Source: SMXL01 sp036985715 (GTDB lineage Bacteria > Bacteroidota > Rhodothermia > Rhodothermales > UBA10348). Taken from it: a DNA stretch of 36,994 nt. Numbering within the stretch: the first letter of the stretch is position 1; each line of letters opens with the position of its first letter. The position numbers and the translations under genes are program-made. Location of the stretch: contig BTQE01000017.1 of NCBI GenBank assembly GCA_036985715.1, forward strand, positions 1-36,994, given 5' to 3'. Below, piece by piece: positions 1 to 9,371 of the stretch. The notes under the pieces are model-generated. The model did not search any database, was not told the DNA's origin, and saw nothing but the letters and a program-made list of their open reading frames with translations.

Positions 1-2
1 TC

Positions 3-83
3 TTGCGAGCCACAGACTTAGCCACAGAGCGCGCCGAAGACATTCTGGAGCGAACGAAGACACCGGATCGAGATCACTCGTAA
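3..83 (+). CDS. C-terminal tail of an unidentified forward gene (5' end outside the window)
   Basis: Frame 3 is open from the window edge to a TAA at 81-83 and encodes 26 residues rich in Ala, Glu, Asp, Arg and Thr (ending ERTKTPDRDHS). The charged composition looks like a real soluble C-terminus, but 26 residues are too few to name a family. The gene would converge on the leftward ABC genes that follow. A weak 6-bp inverted repeat (ATCACT at 73-78, AGTGAT at 87-92) straddles the stop codon but has no T-run, so I do not call it a terminator. Confidence 0.35.
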   Translation: MRATDLATERAEDILERTKTPDRDHS

Positions 84-117
84 CGAAGTGATTCGATTTG
101 AGACGACATCTAAACAA

Positions 118-819
118 CTAGGCATCTACAGCTATGGCTGTTTTTCGCGCCGTGTCTGATTCGACGCGCCCGTCCAGCAATTGAATCACTCGTTTGCTGC
201 ATGACGCCCAGTGATCCGAGTGGGTAACCTGGATGATGGTCACTCCATCCTCTTCGTTCAGTCGTTTGAACCAGTCCATGACGACTTCACCCTGGCTTGT
301 ATGGAGGTTTCCTGTAGGTTCGTCTGCCAGTATCAGTTTGGGCTGCATGATGAGTGCCCTTGCCACGCCCACCTGTTGCTGCTGACCACCGGAGAGTTGG
401 CTTGGGAAGAGATCCTTTTTTGCCACCATGTTGAATCGGTCCAGCTGTTCGGCCACCATACTCTTTCGCTCGCCACTTTTGATCTTCTTGTAGAGAAGGG
501 GGGTTTCAAGGTTTTCATAGACCGTCAGGTCGTCAATCAGATGGTACGCCTGGAATACGAACCCGATGTATTCCCGGTGGAGTTCCGTGCGTTTGCGTTC
601 CCTGAACTTGTGAACGGGTTTGTCGAAGAAATAGTAGGAACCGGTGGTAGGTTCGTCGAGCATCCCCAGGATGTGGAGCAAAGTCGATTTACCTGAGCCG
701 GACGGACCCATGATCGTCAGAAATTCACCCTCCTCTACTTCCAGATTGATATCTCTCAACACAAAGCTTCGATTGAAACCGTGCAGGTACGACTTGCTGA
801 TATTTTCCAGTTTGATCAT
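118..819 (-). CDS. ABC transporter ATP-binding protein, MacB/LolD-like
   Basis: This is the ATPase subunit of a MacB/LolD/FtsE-type transporter (233 aa from the chosen start). Visible motifs are Walker A GPSGSGKST (about 38-46), Q-loop FQ (about 89-90), signature LSGGQ (about 142-146), Walker B LILADE (about 162-167) and the H-loop THSDH. I chose ATG at 819 because the family begins with an MIKLENISKSY-like strand. An in-frame ATG at 897, directly after the permease stop, would add 26 residues unlike the family. It lies 78 nt downstream of the 800-residue permease on the same strand and is presumably its partner, in the inner membrane. Two positions are odd: the signature reads LSGGQQQQVGVARA, where the family usually has LSGGQQQRVAIARA, and the D-loop reads GNLH instead of GNLD. 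It may hydrolyse ATP poorly or asymmetrically; that is inference. Confidence 0.9.
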   Translation of the reverse strand: MIKLENISKSYLHGFNRSFVLRDINLEVEEGEFLTIMGPSGSGKSTLLHILGMLDEPTTGSYYFFDKPVHKFRERKRTELHREYIGFVFQAYHLIDDLTVYENLETPLLYKKIKSGERKSMVAEQLDRFNMVAKKDLFPSQLSGGQQQQVGVARALIMQPKLILADEPTGNLHTSQGEVVMDWFKRLNEEDGVTIIQVTHSDHWASCSKRVIQLLDGRVESDTARKTAIAVDA

Positions 820-897
820 GGTGATTTCAATGTTGGATCGTCCGGCAAGGTAAAGGGCAATGATACGATTTGAGAACCAGCGAGTCTCGTCGGCCAT

Positions 898-3303
898 CTA
901 CTCGTGATGCAGGGCGTCTACAGGGTTGGCGATGGCAGCGCGAACCGTCTGATAAGACACCGTCGCGAGTGAGATGAGAAGCGTAATCAAACCAACCACA
1001 ACGAGGGTCCCAAAACTGAAATCGATTCGATAAACGAACGTATTCAACCATTCTTGCATTGCGAAGAAAGACAACGGGGCAGCGATTGCAAAGGCTACCA
1101 GTACGTAGATCGTGAATTCGCGCGACAGCATGAAAATGACGCTCTTGATTGAGGCCCCGAGTACTTTGCGAATGCCGACTTCTTTCGTTCTCTGCTCTGC
1201 AGAAAACGACGCCAGTCCGAACAATCCCAGGCAGGCGATGAAAATGGCTAGCGATGCAAATCCTCCGAACATAGTCCCCAGCAGCTGATCTGACGAATAA
1301 AGACGTGCCACGTCGTCGTCCAGGTACGTGTACTGATACACATAGGCCGGGTAAAGGTCGTTCCAGATCTGTTCTACGCCGGCAATTGCTTCAGCGGTCC
1401 GGCCACTGCGCGTCCGTACGATCAGGTAGAAATAGGTCTGTTCGTTAGCGATTGTGATAACCGTTGGCTCGATGGATTGATGGAGGGATTCGGAGTGGAA
1501 ATTCTTAACGACGCCAACAACCGGTCCGATCAGGCCTTGTCCCCAATCCATTCTTTGGCCGATGGCATTTTCGGGCGAGTCCCATCCGAGTGTCTTGACC
1601 CCTTCCTCATTGAGGATAAACGCACCGAGGGTGTCGGCCGGAAAGTCTCGGGAATGAGACCGACCCGCGATGATTTCCATGCCCATGGTTTCTATGAAAT
1701 CAAAATCGACCATGAAGGACTGAGCATATGTTTGCTCGTCTGGAGCTGCGCTCTCCGGTCGGATGAATTGGCGCTGAATGAGGAATCCCGGTGCGCTCGA
1801 CGATGCGGCCGCGCTCGCGACAGATGGCAACGCGGCGACCCGTTCTCTGAGCGTTTGATAATCGTTTCGAATCTGAGGATCAGAAAGTTCAACGACGACC
1901 ACATCCTCTTTGTCAAAGCCCAATTGCTTGCTCTGTGCATATTCCAGCTGTTGAAAAACGACGACCGCTGCGGAAATAAGCGCGATAGAAATTGCAAACT
2001 GGAAAATGACCAGAACTTGCCGAATCCGGGTCGATCCCGTTGACTGGCCGGATGAGCCTTTCAGAACGGCAACGGGTCTGAAAGCCGACAGAAAAAGAGC
2101 CGGGTAACTTCCTGCCAGAATTCCACTAACGATTACGATTCCCAGAAAAACTTCAATCGAAGGCAAAAGGCCTGCTGATAACAAAGTCAGAGATTTCCCG
2201 GTGAGCGTGTTAAAGCCGGGAAGAACTACGAAGAGAAACAGGACAGCGAGCACCACGGCGAAACCAGCGAGGACCGTCGATTCGCCCAGGAATTGAGCGA
2301 TCAGCTGCCGTCGATTCGCGCCGAGCACTTTTCGCATACCGACCTCGCGCGCACGACCGGCAGAGCGGGCGGTTGCAAGGTTCATATAGTTTATGCATGC
2401 AATAAGCAGGAAAAAGAGCGCCACGGCAGAAAGCGTAAGTACATTTCCCATGCTGCCGTTTGCCTGAATCTCACTGTCCAAGTGCGACCCCAGGTGGATG
2501 CTCGTGAGCGGCTGCAAAACCGGCTCAATGGTGACACCAAACGCCTGTAACATCGGCGCTGAGGTTTTCTGGATGAAATCGTCGAGTTTAGCAGTGACTT
2601 CTTCTGGATTTGACCCGGGCGACAATAACAGATAGGTGTAAATCTGAATGTTGAGCGGTCGGGTCAGGAAGTTCGGGCCATAAATCGGGGTTCTGAGGGT
2701 CGACAGAGACGCAACAAAGTCGGCGTCGAAGTGGGATTGTTCGGGGACGTCCTCCATGATTCCCGTCACCGTGAAGTCGAAGCTTGCGTCCAGGCGCAAG
2801 AGCTTACCCAGCGGGTCCTCTGAACCAAAATATTTTTGGGCCATCGACTCTGTAATGATGACCGAAAATGGTACAGAGAGAATCTCGTTGGGAGATCCCT
2901 GGACGAGTTTAAAATCAAAAACATCCAGAACCGTTGAGTCAGCGAAAATAAATCCTTTCTCGAAGAATTTGCGGTTCTCGTGAGCAACCAGCCACATCTG
3001 ATTCGGGGGTCGAAGCCGGACGGCCCGTTCGATTTCTGGAATCGTACTCTCAAATTGGGGCGCCCAGTTCGTCGCGGACATGGCTGTGTTCAGCGGTCCG
3101 TCTCTTGAAGTACCTTCCAGAACCACCCGATAGATGCGGTCCGAATTTTCATAAAAGCGATCGTAGGACAACTCATCCCGAACGAAGAGTGAGATCAAAA
3201 AGAAGGCCGCCATTCCAATAGCCAGGCCCAAAATGTTAATGAACGAGTATCCCTTTTGGGATAGCAGAATTCGCAGGGATACCGTGATGTAGTTTTTGAT
3301 CAT
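898..3303 (-). CDS. FtsX/MacB-type ABC permease, duplicated 800-residue form
   Basis: This 801-residue integral membrane permease has the duplicated FtsX layout common in Bacteroidota/Rhodothermota. An N-terminal membrane segment (about 19-42) is followed by a MacB_PCD-type periplasmic domain and an FtsX core with the motif GRAREVGMRKVLGA. Then come a second periplasmic domain and a second core with EQRTKEVGIRKVLGA and C-terminal membrane segments. Paralogues are mechanotransmission transporters that pull substrates such as lipoproteins, peptides or drugs out of the periplasmic leaflet; the substrate here is unknown. It is the promoter-proximal gene of a two-gene unit with the ATPase at 118-819 (TAG at 898-900, ATPase start 78 nt on). 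The start ATG at 3301-3303 has no clear Shine-Dalgarno. A candidate promoter lies at 3348-3377. Confidence 0.92.
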   Translation of the reverse strand: MIKNYITVSLRILLSQKGYSFINILGLAIGMAAFFLISLFVRDELSYDRFYENSDRIYRVVLEGTSRDGPLNTAMSATNWAPQFESTIPEIERAVRLRPPNQMWLVAHENRKFFEKGFIFADSTVLDVFDFKLVQGSPNEILSVPFSVIITESMAQKYFGSEDPLGKLLRLDASFDFTVTGIMEDVPEQSHFDADFVASLSTLRTPIYGPNFLTRPLNIQIYTYLLLSPGSNPEEVTAKLDDFIQKTSAPMLQAFGVTIEPVLQPLTSIHLGSHLDSEIQANGSMGNVLTLSAVALFFLLIACINYMNLATARSAGRAREVGMRKVLGANRRQLIAQFLGESTVLAGFAVVLAVLFLFVVLPGFNTLTGKSLTLLSAGLLPSIEVFLGIVIVSGILAGSYPALFLSAFRPVAVLKGSSGQSTGSTRIRQVLVIFQFAISIALISAAVVVFQQLEYAQSKQLGFDKEDVVVVELSDPQIRNDYQTLRERVAALPSVASAAASSSAPGFLIQRQFIRPESAAPDEQTYAQSFMVDFDFIETMGMEIIAGRSHSRDFPADTLGAFILNEEGVKTLGWDSPENAIGQRMDWGQGLIGPVVGVVKNFHSESLHQSIEPTVITIANEQTYFYLIVRTRSGRTAEAIAGVEQIWNDLYPAYVYQYTYLDDDVARLYSSDQLLGTMFGGFASLAIFIACLGLFGLASFSAEQRTKEVGIRKVLGASIKSVIFMLSREFTIYVLVAFAIAAPLSFFAMQEWLNTFVYRIDFSFGTLVVVGLITLLISLATVSYQTVRAAIANPVDALHHE

Positions 3304-3347
3304 TCGGAATTCCGACTGGGGATTGTGTGATCGTCCTGGGAGGGCGT

Positions 3348-3377
3348 ATGTAACGAGTAGATATCTGCTCTTGTCAA
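3348..3377 (-). promoter_or_regulatory. Candidate promoter for the permease/ATPase pair
   Basis: Reading leftward there is a perfect TTGACA (3372-3377), an 18-nt spacer and TTACAT (3348-3353, 3 of 6 matches to TATAAT), 45 nt before the permease ATG. The -35 box is convincing and the -10 is weak. Bacteroidota primary sigma factors often use other motifs, so this is only a candidate. The 200-nt gap 3304-3504 separates divergent genes and should hold promoters for both directions. I saw no clear one for the rightward lipoprotein gene. Confidence 0.3.
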
Positions 3378-3504
3378 ACGATTTTCTGAATCGATGGTTA
3401 CAACGGACTTAAATCTAGTCAGAGCATATCGGGTTAGAAACCCGTGATGGGAACGCATAGTACTCTGGGACCAAAAATGCCGTCGTCCACCGCCAAGCTT
3501 ACCC

Positions 3505-4692
3505 ATGTCTCGAATCCATCTCATAATTCCCGGTTTGCTCTCGATTCTCGTAGGTACAGGCTGTTCCGGTCCCGGCCAGACAACGTCTGACGCTCGGCCC
3601 GACGGGTCTACGTCTCTGTTCAATGACGGACGATTTCTCTGGGTGGATGCGTCAGAGACCCGTTTGCGTGATCTTTCGAATAACACCAACCAGTTACTGG
3701 GTGAAGGAGGGCACGTCCTTTACTCTTCGGTATCTCCGGATAGATCTCATGTCGCCCTGGCCGTGAAGGCCGGATCCGAGTCAAGGCTGGTTCTTTTTTC
3801 CGCTGAGTCGAGTCAATCCACCGAGCTGCACACCGGAAGCGCGAGTCTGGAATACACGGGCAGCTGGTCGCCGGATGGATCCCAATTGTCCTTCGGCTAC
3901 TACGAACCAACCACCGCGAATGATAGACCGGCCCTTGGCGCAGGAGATATCAAGATCATTTCGCTGGCCGACCACGCCCGCCGCCGCCTTGGATGTTCTT
4001 CGTCGAAGGCCGTAATCTCCTGGCCGTCTTCCGATGAAGTCGTTGTTCGATCATCCGACAATCTGTATCGCGTGACCGCATCGGATTGCAGCACGCTGCA
4101 GACTACAGATATCCGTCGCTGGAGGGCGATCACGCCATCACCCAACGGTCAACGACTGGCGTACACATTTCGAGAGCTTGCATTCAACAACACTACAAGG
4201 GAATACGAACCTGATTCGGCACTTTTCGTCGTGTCCGTGAACGGCGGGGAGCCCGTTAAAATCGTGGGTGATCGATATCGACCTCGCCACGCCAACTGGT
4301 CGGCCGATGGAACTGAGATCGCCTTTGATGTGCGTGTAGATCCGGATTCAGAAAAAAGGGCCATCTCTATTTACAGTCTGGCGACGGAAGAAGCCGCCTA
4401 CGCTTTCCCCCCTTCTGCCAACGGCCCCTCAATGTCCCATCCCGTCTGGAACCCTAACGGTCAGACACTTTCGTATCGCGAGGATGGATCTCGTTTGTCA
4501 ATCCAAACACCGGGAGCAAATTTTTCACAAACCGTGACGGTTGGCGACGCGCAGTCCTACGCGAACCGACTCGTCGGGTGGCTCAGTCCAACGACAGTTT
4601 TGGTCGCGGAAACGCTGGATTCGATCTGGATGTACGACGCAACGAATCAGGCGCTCGAATTCGTCGGGACGGGGACTGGAATTCCGTTCTAG
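3505..4692 (+). CDS. Lipoprotein with TolB/WD40-like (PD40) beta-propeller repeats
   Basis: This 395-residue predicted lipoprotein has an N-terminal hydrophobic segment ending in the lipobox LVGTGC (Cys20), so it is probably anchored in a membrane facing the periplasm. The body has several PD40-type blades recognisable by W/P-S-x-D/N-G cores: SWSPDGSQLSF, TPSPNGQRLAY, NWSADGTEIAF and VWNPNGQTLSY. These blades bind proteins or peptides in TolB and DPP-type propellers. No peptidase domain follows, so it is a stand-alone propeller. It diverges from the permease gene and ends 4 nt before the stop of glnS, in tail-to-tail orientation. No specific function can be assigned. Confidence 0.85.
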   Translation: MSRIHLIIPGLLSILVGTGCSGPGQTTSDARPDGSTSLFNDGRFLWVDASETRLRDLSNNTNQLLGEGGHVLYSSVSPDRSHVALAVKAGSESRLVLFSAESSQSTELHTGSASLEYTGSWSPDGSQLSFGYYEPTTANDRPALGAGDIKIISLADHARRRLGCSSSKAVISWPSSDEVVVRSSDNLYRVTASDCSTLQTTDIRRWRAITPSPNGQRLAYTFRELAFNNTTREYEPDSALFVVSVNGGEPVKIVGDRYRPRHANWSADGTEIAFDVRVDPDSEKRAISIYSLATEEAAYAFPPSANGPSMSHPVWNPNGQTLSYREDGSRLSIQTPGANFSQTVTVGDAQSYANRLVGWLSPTTVLVAETLDSIWMYDATNQALEFVGTGTGIPF

Positions 4693-4696
4693 AGAA

Positions 4697-7036
4697 CTAC
4701 GATTCGTCCTCGGAGAGTCTTTTTTCCAGGGTTTCTCTTACCAGCTGCGGATTGGCTTTCCCATTCGTTTTGGACATAAGCTGGCCTACGAAAAAGCCCA
4801 TAAGGCCAGTTTTTCCATTTCGATACGCATCCACGCGGTCAGGGTGCTCGATCATTACGGCATCAACCAGGTCCTCGATTGCACTCGGATCAGATATCTG
4901 AGAGAGGTCCAGCTTTTCAATAACGATCTCGGGATCCAGGCCGGATTCCAGCATCTCGGCGAAGACATCTTTGGCAATTCGACTCGAAATGGTCTTCGTC
5001 ACGAGTAGGTCTACCAGTTTGGCCACCTGAGAAGGAGAAACGGACGAATCGGACGGGTTGGTGTCTCCGACAGCCGGTCGCATTTCGTGGATCAGCCAGT
5101 TGGCGACGGCCCCCGCGTGGCCTCCCTCAGCGGCATGCGCGAAGTATTCATACCACCCGTCATCCGCGCCCAGTAAAGCGGCGTCGTCCAGTGATAAATC
5201 ATATCGCTCCGACATTTCATTCACACGCGAAGCCACCTCATCGCTCAGCCCTTCCAAAGGATTTCTCGCGAGACGCTCCTGTGGGGGTGACTGGGTTTTC
5301 GTCGTCGGCCCAGGGTCGGCCTTCTTCACCTTTTGCCACGTGTCCTTAAGACTGATCGTCTGATTGAATACGGGATGTTCCGGCGTAGAGTCCACCGGGT
5401 CCACGTAGAAATATCCCTGACGTTCGAACTGAAAACGATCACCCGGTTCGGCTGAGGAGACGCTCGGTTCAGCAATACTGGAGTGTGGTTCCTGCAGCGA
5501 ATTTGGATTCAGGTAATCTATATACGTCTTTTCGTCGTCAGCGTTATCGGGATCGGCGACCGTGAACAGTCTATCGTACAGGCGAACATGGATGGGAATC
5601 CCTTCGCTGGCAGAAACCCAGTGGATCGTTCCTTTCACCCGACGTGAGGAGGATCCGGTTCCGCTTTTCGTCTCGGGATCGTACGTGCAGTGTAGCTCTA
5701 CAATTTTTCCTTTCTCGTCGTGGATTACATCGTCGCACCGAACGATATATCCATATCTCAATCGAACCTCCTCTCCCGGTGAGAGTCGATGGAATTTCAT
5801 TGACGGGTTTTCCATGAAATCATTCCGCTCGATGTAGATCTCGCGTGTCAGCGGAACGCGTCTGGACCCTTCTTTTGGGATATCGTGTGGCCAATACGGC
5901 GCATCGATCCACTCGGCGTCGCTGTCTTCAGGAAAATTGGTAAGAACGACCTTGAGAGGTCTCAGGACACACATTACGCGCGGGGCGCGGGCATTCAAAT
6001 CGTCCCGGATGGCGTACTCAAGCATGGAAATGTCCACACGGGTATCGGATTTAGCGATGCCGATGGTTTTCGAAAAGTTTCGAATGGATTCCGATGTCAC
6101 GCCGCGACGCCTGAATCCCGCAATGGTCGGCATTCGGGGATCATCCCATCCGGAAACCAAGCCTTCTTCAACCAATTGAAGCAATTTTCGCTTGCTGAGA
6201 ACCGTATAGTCCAAATTGAAACGGGCGAACTCGTACTGGTGTGGCCGCGGAGAGTCAAATAATGCATCTACCAGCCAGTCGTACAAGGGTCGGTGGACTT
6301 CAAACTCCAGTGAACAGAGCGAGTGGGTAATATTCTCGATGGCATCCGAGAGCGGATGGGCAAAGTCGTACAGCGGATAGATGGGGAATTCATTGCCGCG
6401 TCGATAGTGAGTCGCATGTTTGATCCGGTACAGGACCGGATCCCGCATGAGCATGTTTGGAGAAGACATGTCAATCTTTGCGCGAAGCACGTGACTGCCG
6501 TTCGGGAAATCCCCGGCTCTCATTTTTGTGAAGAGCTCTCGATTCTCGTCAACGCTTCGATCTCGATGCGGACTATTCTTGCCCTTTTCGGTGATCGTTC
6601 CTCGGTATTCACGAATGTCTTCTTCTGAAAGACTGTCCACGTAGGCATTTCCATCCGTAATCAGTCTGAGGGCCAGTTCATACAGCTCTTCAAAGTAGTC
6701 CGAGGCGAAGTAGCGGTGCTCTCCCCAATCATAGCCGAGCCATCGGATATCTTCCTCAATCGCTTTGACGTATGCCATGTCCTCCGTTTCAGGATTCGTG
6801 TCGTCGAACCGTAGATGGCAGCGGCCCCCGTATTCCTCGGCTAATGCGAAGTTCAGCCAGATGGGGCGTACTCCATGGCCGATGTGCAGATAGCCATTGG
6901 GCTCCGGGGGAAATCGAACAACAATCTCTCCCTGGACTCGCCCTTCCTTTAGATCATCGTCGATGATCTGCTGGATGAAGTGTCGGCTGGAAGCGTCAGG
7001 TGAATCTTTGGAATGTTCGTCGTTCGGGTTCATCAT
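4697..7036 (-). CDS. glnS: Glutaminyl-tRNA synthetase with C-terminal YqeY/GatB-tail domain
   Basis: This class I synthetase charges tRNA-Gln with glutamine in the cytoplasm. The catalytic core shows HIGH (51-54), DDTNPETED and the KMSKS-equivalent VLSKRK (280-283), followed by the GlnRS beta-barrel anticodon domains to about residue 570. The protein is about 779 aa, against about 554 in E. coli. The extra C-terminus (about 600-779) ends in GKTGLMGFFVGQLM and GKANPQLV, which are hallmarks of the GatB/YqeY tail that binds tRNA. Such fusions are known from Deinococcus GlnRS. I chose ATG at 7036 (the next codon is also ATG). An in-frame TTG at 7087 is a less likely start. It diverges from the S46 peptidase gene. 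The key residues look intact. Confidence 0.95.
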   Translation of the reverse strand: MMNPNDEHSKDSPDASSRHFIQQIIDDDLKEGRVQGEIVVRFPPEPNGYLHIGHGVRPIWLNFALAEEYGGRCHLRFDDTNPETEDMAYVKAIEEDIRWLGYDWGEHRYFASDYFEELYELALRLITDGNAYVDSLSEEDIREYRGTITEKGKNSPHRDRSVDENRELFTKMRAGDFPNGSHVLRAKIDMSSPNMLMRDPVLYRIKHATHYRRGNEFPIYPLYDFAHPLSDAIENITHSLCSLEFEVHRPLYDWLVDALFDSPRPHQYEFARFNLDYTVLSKRKLLQLVEEGLVSGWDDPRMPTIAGFRRRGVTSESIRNFSKTIGIAKSDTRVDISMLEYAIRDDLNARAPRVMCVLRPLKVVLTNFPEDSDAEWIDAPYWPHDIPKEGSRRVPLTREIYIERNDFMENPSMKFHRLSPGEEVRLRYGYIVRCDDVIHDEKGKIVELHCTYDPETKSGTGSSSRRVKGTIHWVSASEGIPIHVRLYDRLFTVADPDNADDEKTYIDYLNPNSLQEPHSSIAEPSVSSAEPGDRFQFERQGYFYVDPVDSTPEHPVFNQTISLKDTWQKVKKADPGPTTKTQSPPQERLARNPLEGLSDEVASRVNEMSERYDLSLDDAALLGADDGWYEYFAHAAEGGHAGAVANWLIHEMRPAVGDTNPSDSSVSPSQVAKLVDLLVTKTISSRIAKDVFAEMLESGLDPEIVIEKLDLSQISDPSAIEDLVDAVMIEHPDRVDAYRNGKTGLMGFFVGQLMSKTNGKANPQLVRETLEKRLSEDES

Positions 7037-7173
7037 TATTCCATGGACGGATGCTGCGCGATCAAAAGCGAAATCCTGCACCGGCAAAAGTTAAAAAATC
7101 CCCGGCGATCAATCTGCGCGCTTATACGTACTTTTGCTCAATCAGTGGCTAGATCAACATTACACATTGCAGA

Positions 7174-9348
7174 ATGATCAGTTCGAAGCGATTTTTACTT
7201 CTATTTGCTGCGATAAGCGTTCTTGCCCTCGTCGCAAACCCACCGGCGGCTGGAGCTACTCCCGACTTTAGCGCTATAGACACAGTAAAGGCGGGTCGAT
7301 TTGATAACGGAAAGATGTGGGCATTTGAGTACCCGCCGCTGGAATACCTGGCGGAGACGTACGATTTCAGACCCGACAGCGCGTGGTTCGAGCGGGCTCG
7401 CCTGAGCGTTCTTCGGATTCCGGGATGTTCGGCTTCGTTTATTTCTCCAACAGGTCTGGTGGTCACCAACCATCACTGCGTTCGCTCCCGCGTATCTGCC
7501 GTGAGTGAACCCGGAGAAAATCTCCTCGATAACGGGTTCTATGCGCGTTCTCTTGATGAAGAACGACGCATTCCCGGATACTATGCCGATCAGCTGATTG
7601 CCATTGAAGACGTAACGGATGATGTAGACGCGGCAAAGACTGCTCTCGTCGCAAATGCATTCTCTGGCGACACGCGCGACGAATTGCTGGGAGAGATTGA
7701 AGCTAGAATACGATCAGCACATTCGAGCGTTTCCAACTTACAGGTTCAAATCATTCCCCTTTATAACGGAGGTCGTTATTCTGCCTACGTATTTCGCCGG
7801 TACACGGATATTCGACTCGTCTTTGCCGTCGAGCTGCAGCTCGGGTTTTTTGGAGGAGACGCTGACAACTTTACGTATCCTCGCTATGCACTGGACTATT
7901 CTTTCCTCCGCATCTACGACGAAGATGGTACACCGCTCGAATCACCCAACTATTTTGGATTCAGCGATGCCGGTGTCGAGGAAGGAGATCTGGTGTTCGT
8001 GATTGGCAATCCCGGATCCACGAGTCGTCAAGCCACGGTTTCCCAACTGGAATTTTTCCGGGACGTGTTGGTTGATCACACCCTCCGAGTGCTGAACCGT
8101 CGTTTAATCGACTTCCGGGCTTTTTATGACGAGGACCCCGTAGCCGGAGAAGCGCTGAATCTGCGAAATACGATCTTCTCAATATCCAACAGCCAAAAGG
8201 CGTACACCGGGCGCGACGAAGCGCTCAAAGATCCGATGTTGATCGCCAGAAGGGCGGATGGAGAAAGGCAGTTCAGGGCCGCAATTGAAGCAGATCCGGA
8301 TTTGAGTGCCCGATTCGGCAATGTCATTGATGATATTGCCGCCATCCAGACTGAGAAACGAGCATTCGGGCACGAATACGGAGCCTTTCGCTACATCGAG
8401 ATCTCGCTCCTCTCATCGGCCACGATTCGTCGGGGAATTCAGGCTGCACGATATCTTCGTGCAGTGGGCGTGGATTCGGCTGCCGAAGCGTCGGCTTCAA
8501 GAGCTCTCATGGCGGTTCGCGATCGTCCAGACGGTCTTGAGAAACGATTGCTCATAGCTAGACTCGACGAACTATCCAGTTTCCTGGGAGAAGACGATGC
8601 GACCGTTCGTAGGGTGATGGCGGGGCTCAGCGCTGCCGAAAGGGCCAATCAAATTCTGAACTCCTCCATCCTCGCAAGTGAAGAAAGAACGCGAGTTGCC
8701 CTCGATCAGGGTACGTTGTCGGCATCGGACCCCGGCGTTGCGATGGTGGACGCATTTTTTGACAGATATAACCTATATCGGGTCGCTTTCAATCAATTAC
8801 AGGCCCGCGAACGGGAGCTCCAGAGTGAAATTGGCAAAGCTCGATTCGAAGTGTATGGGGTAACGGTCCCCTCGGATGCTACATTTTCTCCCCGCTTTAC
8901 GGATGGTATCGTGAAGGGATATTCCTACAACGGAACCCTGGCTCCGCCTTACACGACGTTGTATGGTCTGATGGATCACTTCTATTCCTATGGGGGACGC
9001 CCCGACTGGACACTTCCAGCCAAGTGGCGTAATCCACCTGCGGATCTCCAACTGGGAACCCCGCTGAATTTCGTCTCAACGTCCGATACGATCGGTGGAA
9101 ACTCCGGATCGCCGGCCGTAACGCGCAACCTGGAGATTGTTGGGCTCAACTTCGATCGAAATATCGAAGGGCTGTCGAGAGACTATATCTACCTTCCGGA
9201 CCGCGGTCGCAATATCATGGTCGATATGCGGGCCGTGAAAGAAACGCTCGATAAGGTGTATGACGCAGATCGGATCGTGCTGGAGCTGACCACGGGTATG
9301 ATGGTGGAATCGGAAGAAGCGGCTGACGCGATTCAGGATCAAAACTGA
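7174..9348 (+). CDS. S46 family dipeptidyl-peptidase, DPP11-like (Asp/Glu specificity predicted)
   Basis: This 724-residue exported serine peptidase has a cleavable signal peptide (about 1-28, ending PPAAGA). S46 exopeptidases remove N-terminal dipeptides in the periplasm of Bacteroidota and feed peptide catabolism. The catalytic triad is visible: the His pair in TNHHCV (100-101), Asp231 in GGDADNFTYPR and Ser644 in GGNSGSP. The residue that sets specificity in Porphyromonas enzymes lies 18 residues after the serine (Ser655/Arg673 in DPP11). Here that position is Arg662 in FDRN, so cleavage after Asp or Glu is predicted rather than the hydrophobic preference of DPP7 (Gly). Full length, no defects seen. 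It stands alone, with GNAT following 23 nt later. Confidence 0.93.
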   Translation: MISSKRFLLLFAAISVLALVANPPAAGATPDFSAIDTVKAGRFDNGKMWAFEYPPLEYLAETYDFRPDSAWFERARLSVLRIPGCSASFISPTGLVVTNHHCVRSRVSAVSEPGENLLDNGFYARSLDEERRIPGYYADQLIAIEDVTDDVDAAKTALVANAFSGDTRDELLGEIEARIRSAHSSVSNLQVQIIPLYNGGRYSAYVFRRYTDIRLVFAVELQLGFFGGDADNFTYPRYALDYSFLRIYDEDGTPLESPNYFGFSDAGVEEGDLVFVIGNPGSTSRQATVSQLEFFRDVLVDHTLRVLNRRLIDFRAFYDEDPVAGEALNLRNTIFSISNSQKAYTGRDEALKDPMLIARRADGERQFRAAIEADPDLSARFGNVIDDIAAIQTEKRAFGHEYGAFRYIEISLLSSATIRRGIQAARYLRAVGVDSAAEASASRALMAVRDRPDGLEKRLLIARLDELSSFLGEDDATVRRVMAGLSAAERANQILNSSILASEERTRVALDQGTLSASDPGVAMVDAFFDRYNLYRVAFNQLQARERELQSEIGKARFEVYGVTVPSDATFSPRFTDGIVKGYSYNGTLAPPYTTLYGLMDHFYSYGGRPDWTLPAKWRNPPADLQLGTPLNFVSTSDTIGGNSGSPAVTRNLEIVGLNFDRNIEGLSRDYIYLPDRGRNIMVDMRAVKETLDKVYDADRIVLELTTGMMVESEEAADAIQDQN

Positions 9349-9371
9349 CACTAGCCATTTGACCTCCCGCT

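Noticed and set aside
73..92. Inverted repeat ATCACT/AGTGAT at the end of the partial first gene
   Set aside because: Only six pairs, an 8-nt loop and no T-run; too weak to call a terminator.
3300..3689. 129-codon leftward ORF between the permease and the propeller lipoprotein
   Set aside because: It overlaps the start of the well-supported lipoprotein gene on the opposite strand and the intergenic region. Composition (Arg/Ser-rich) is that of an antisense shadow.
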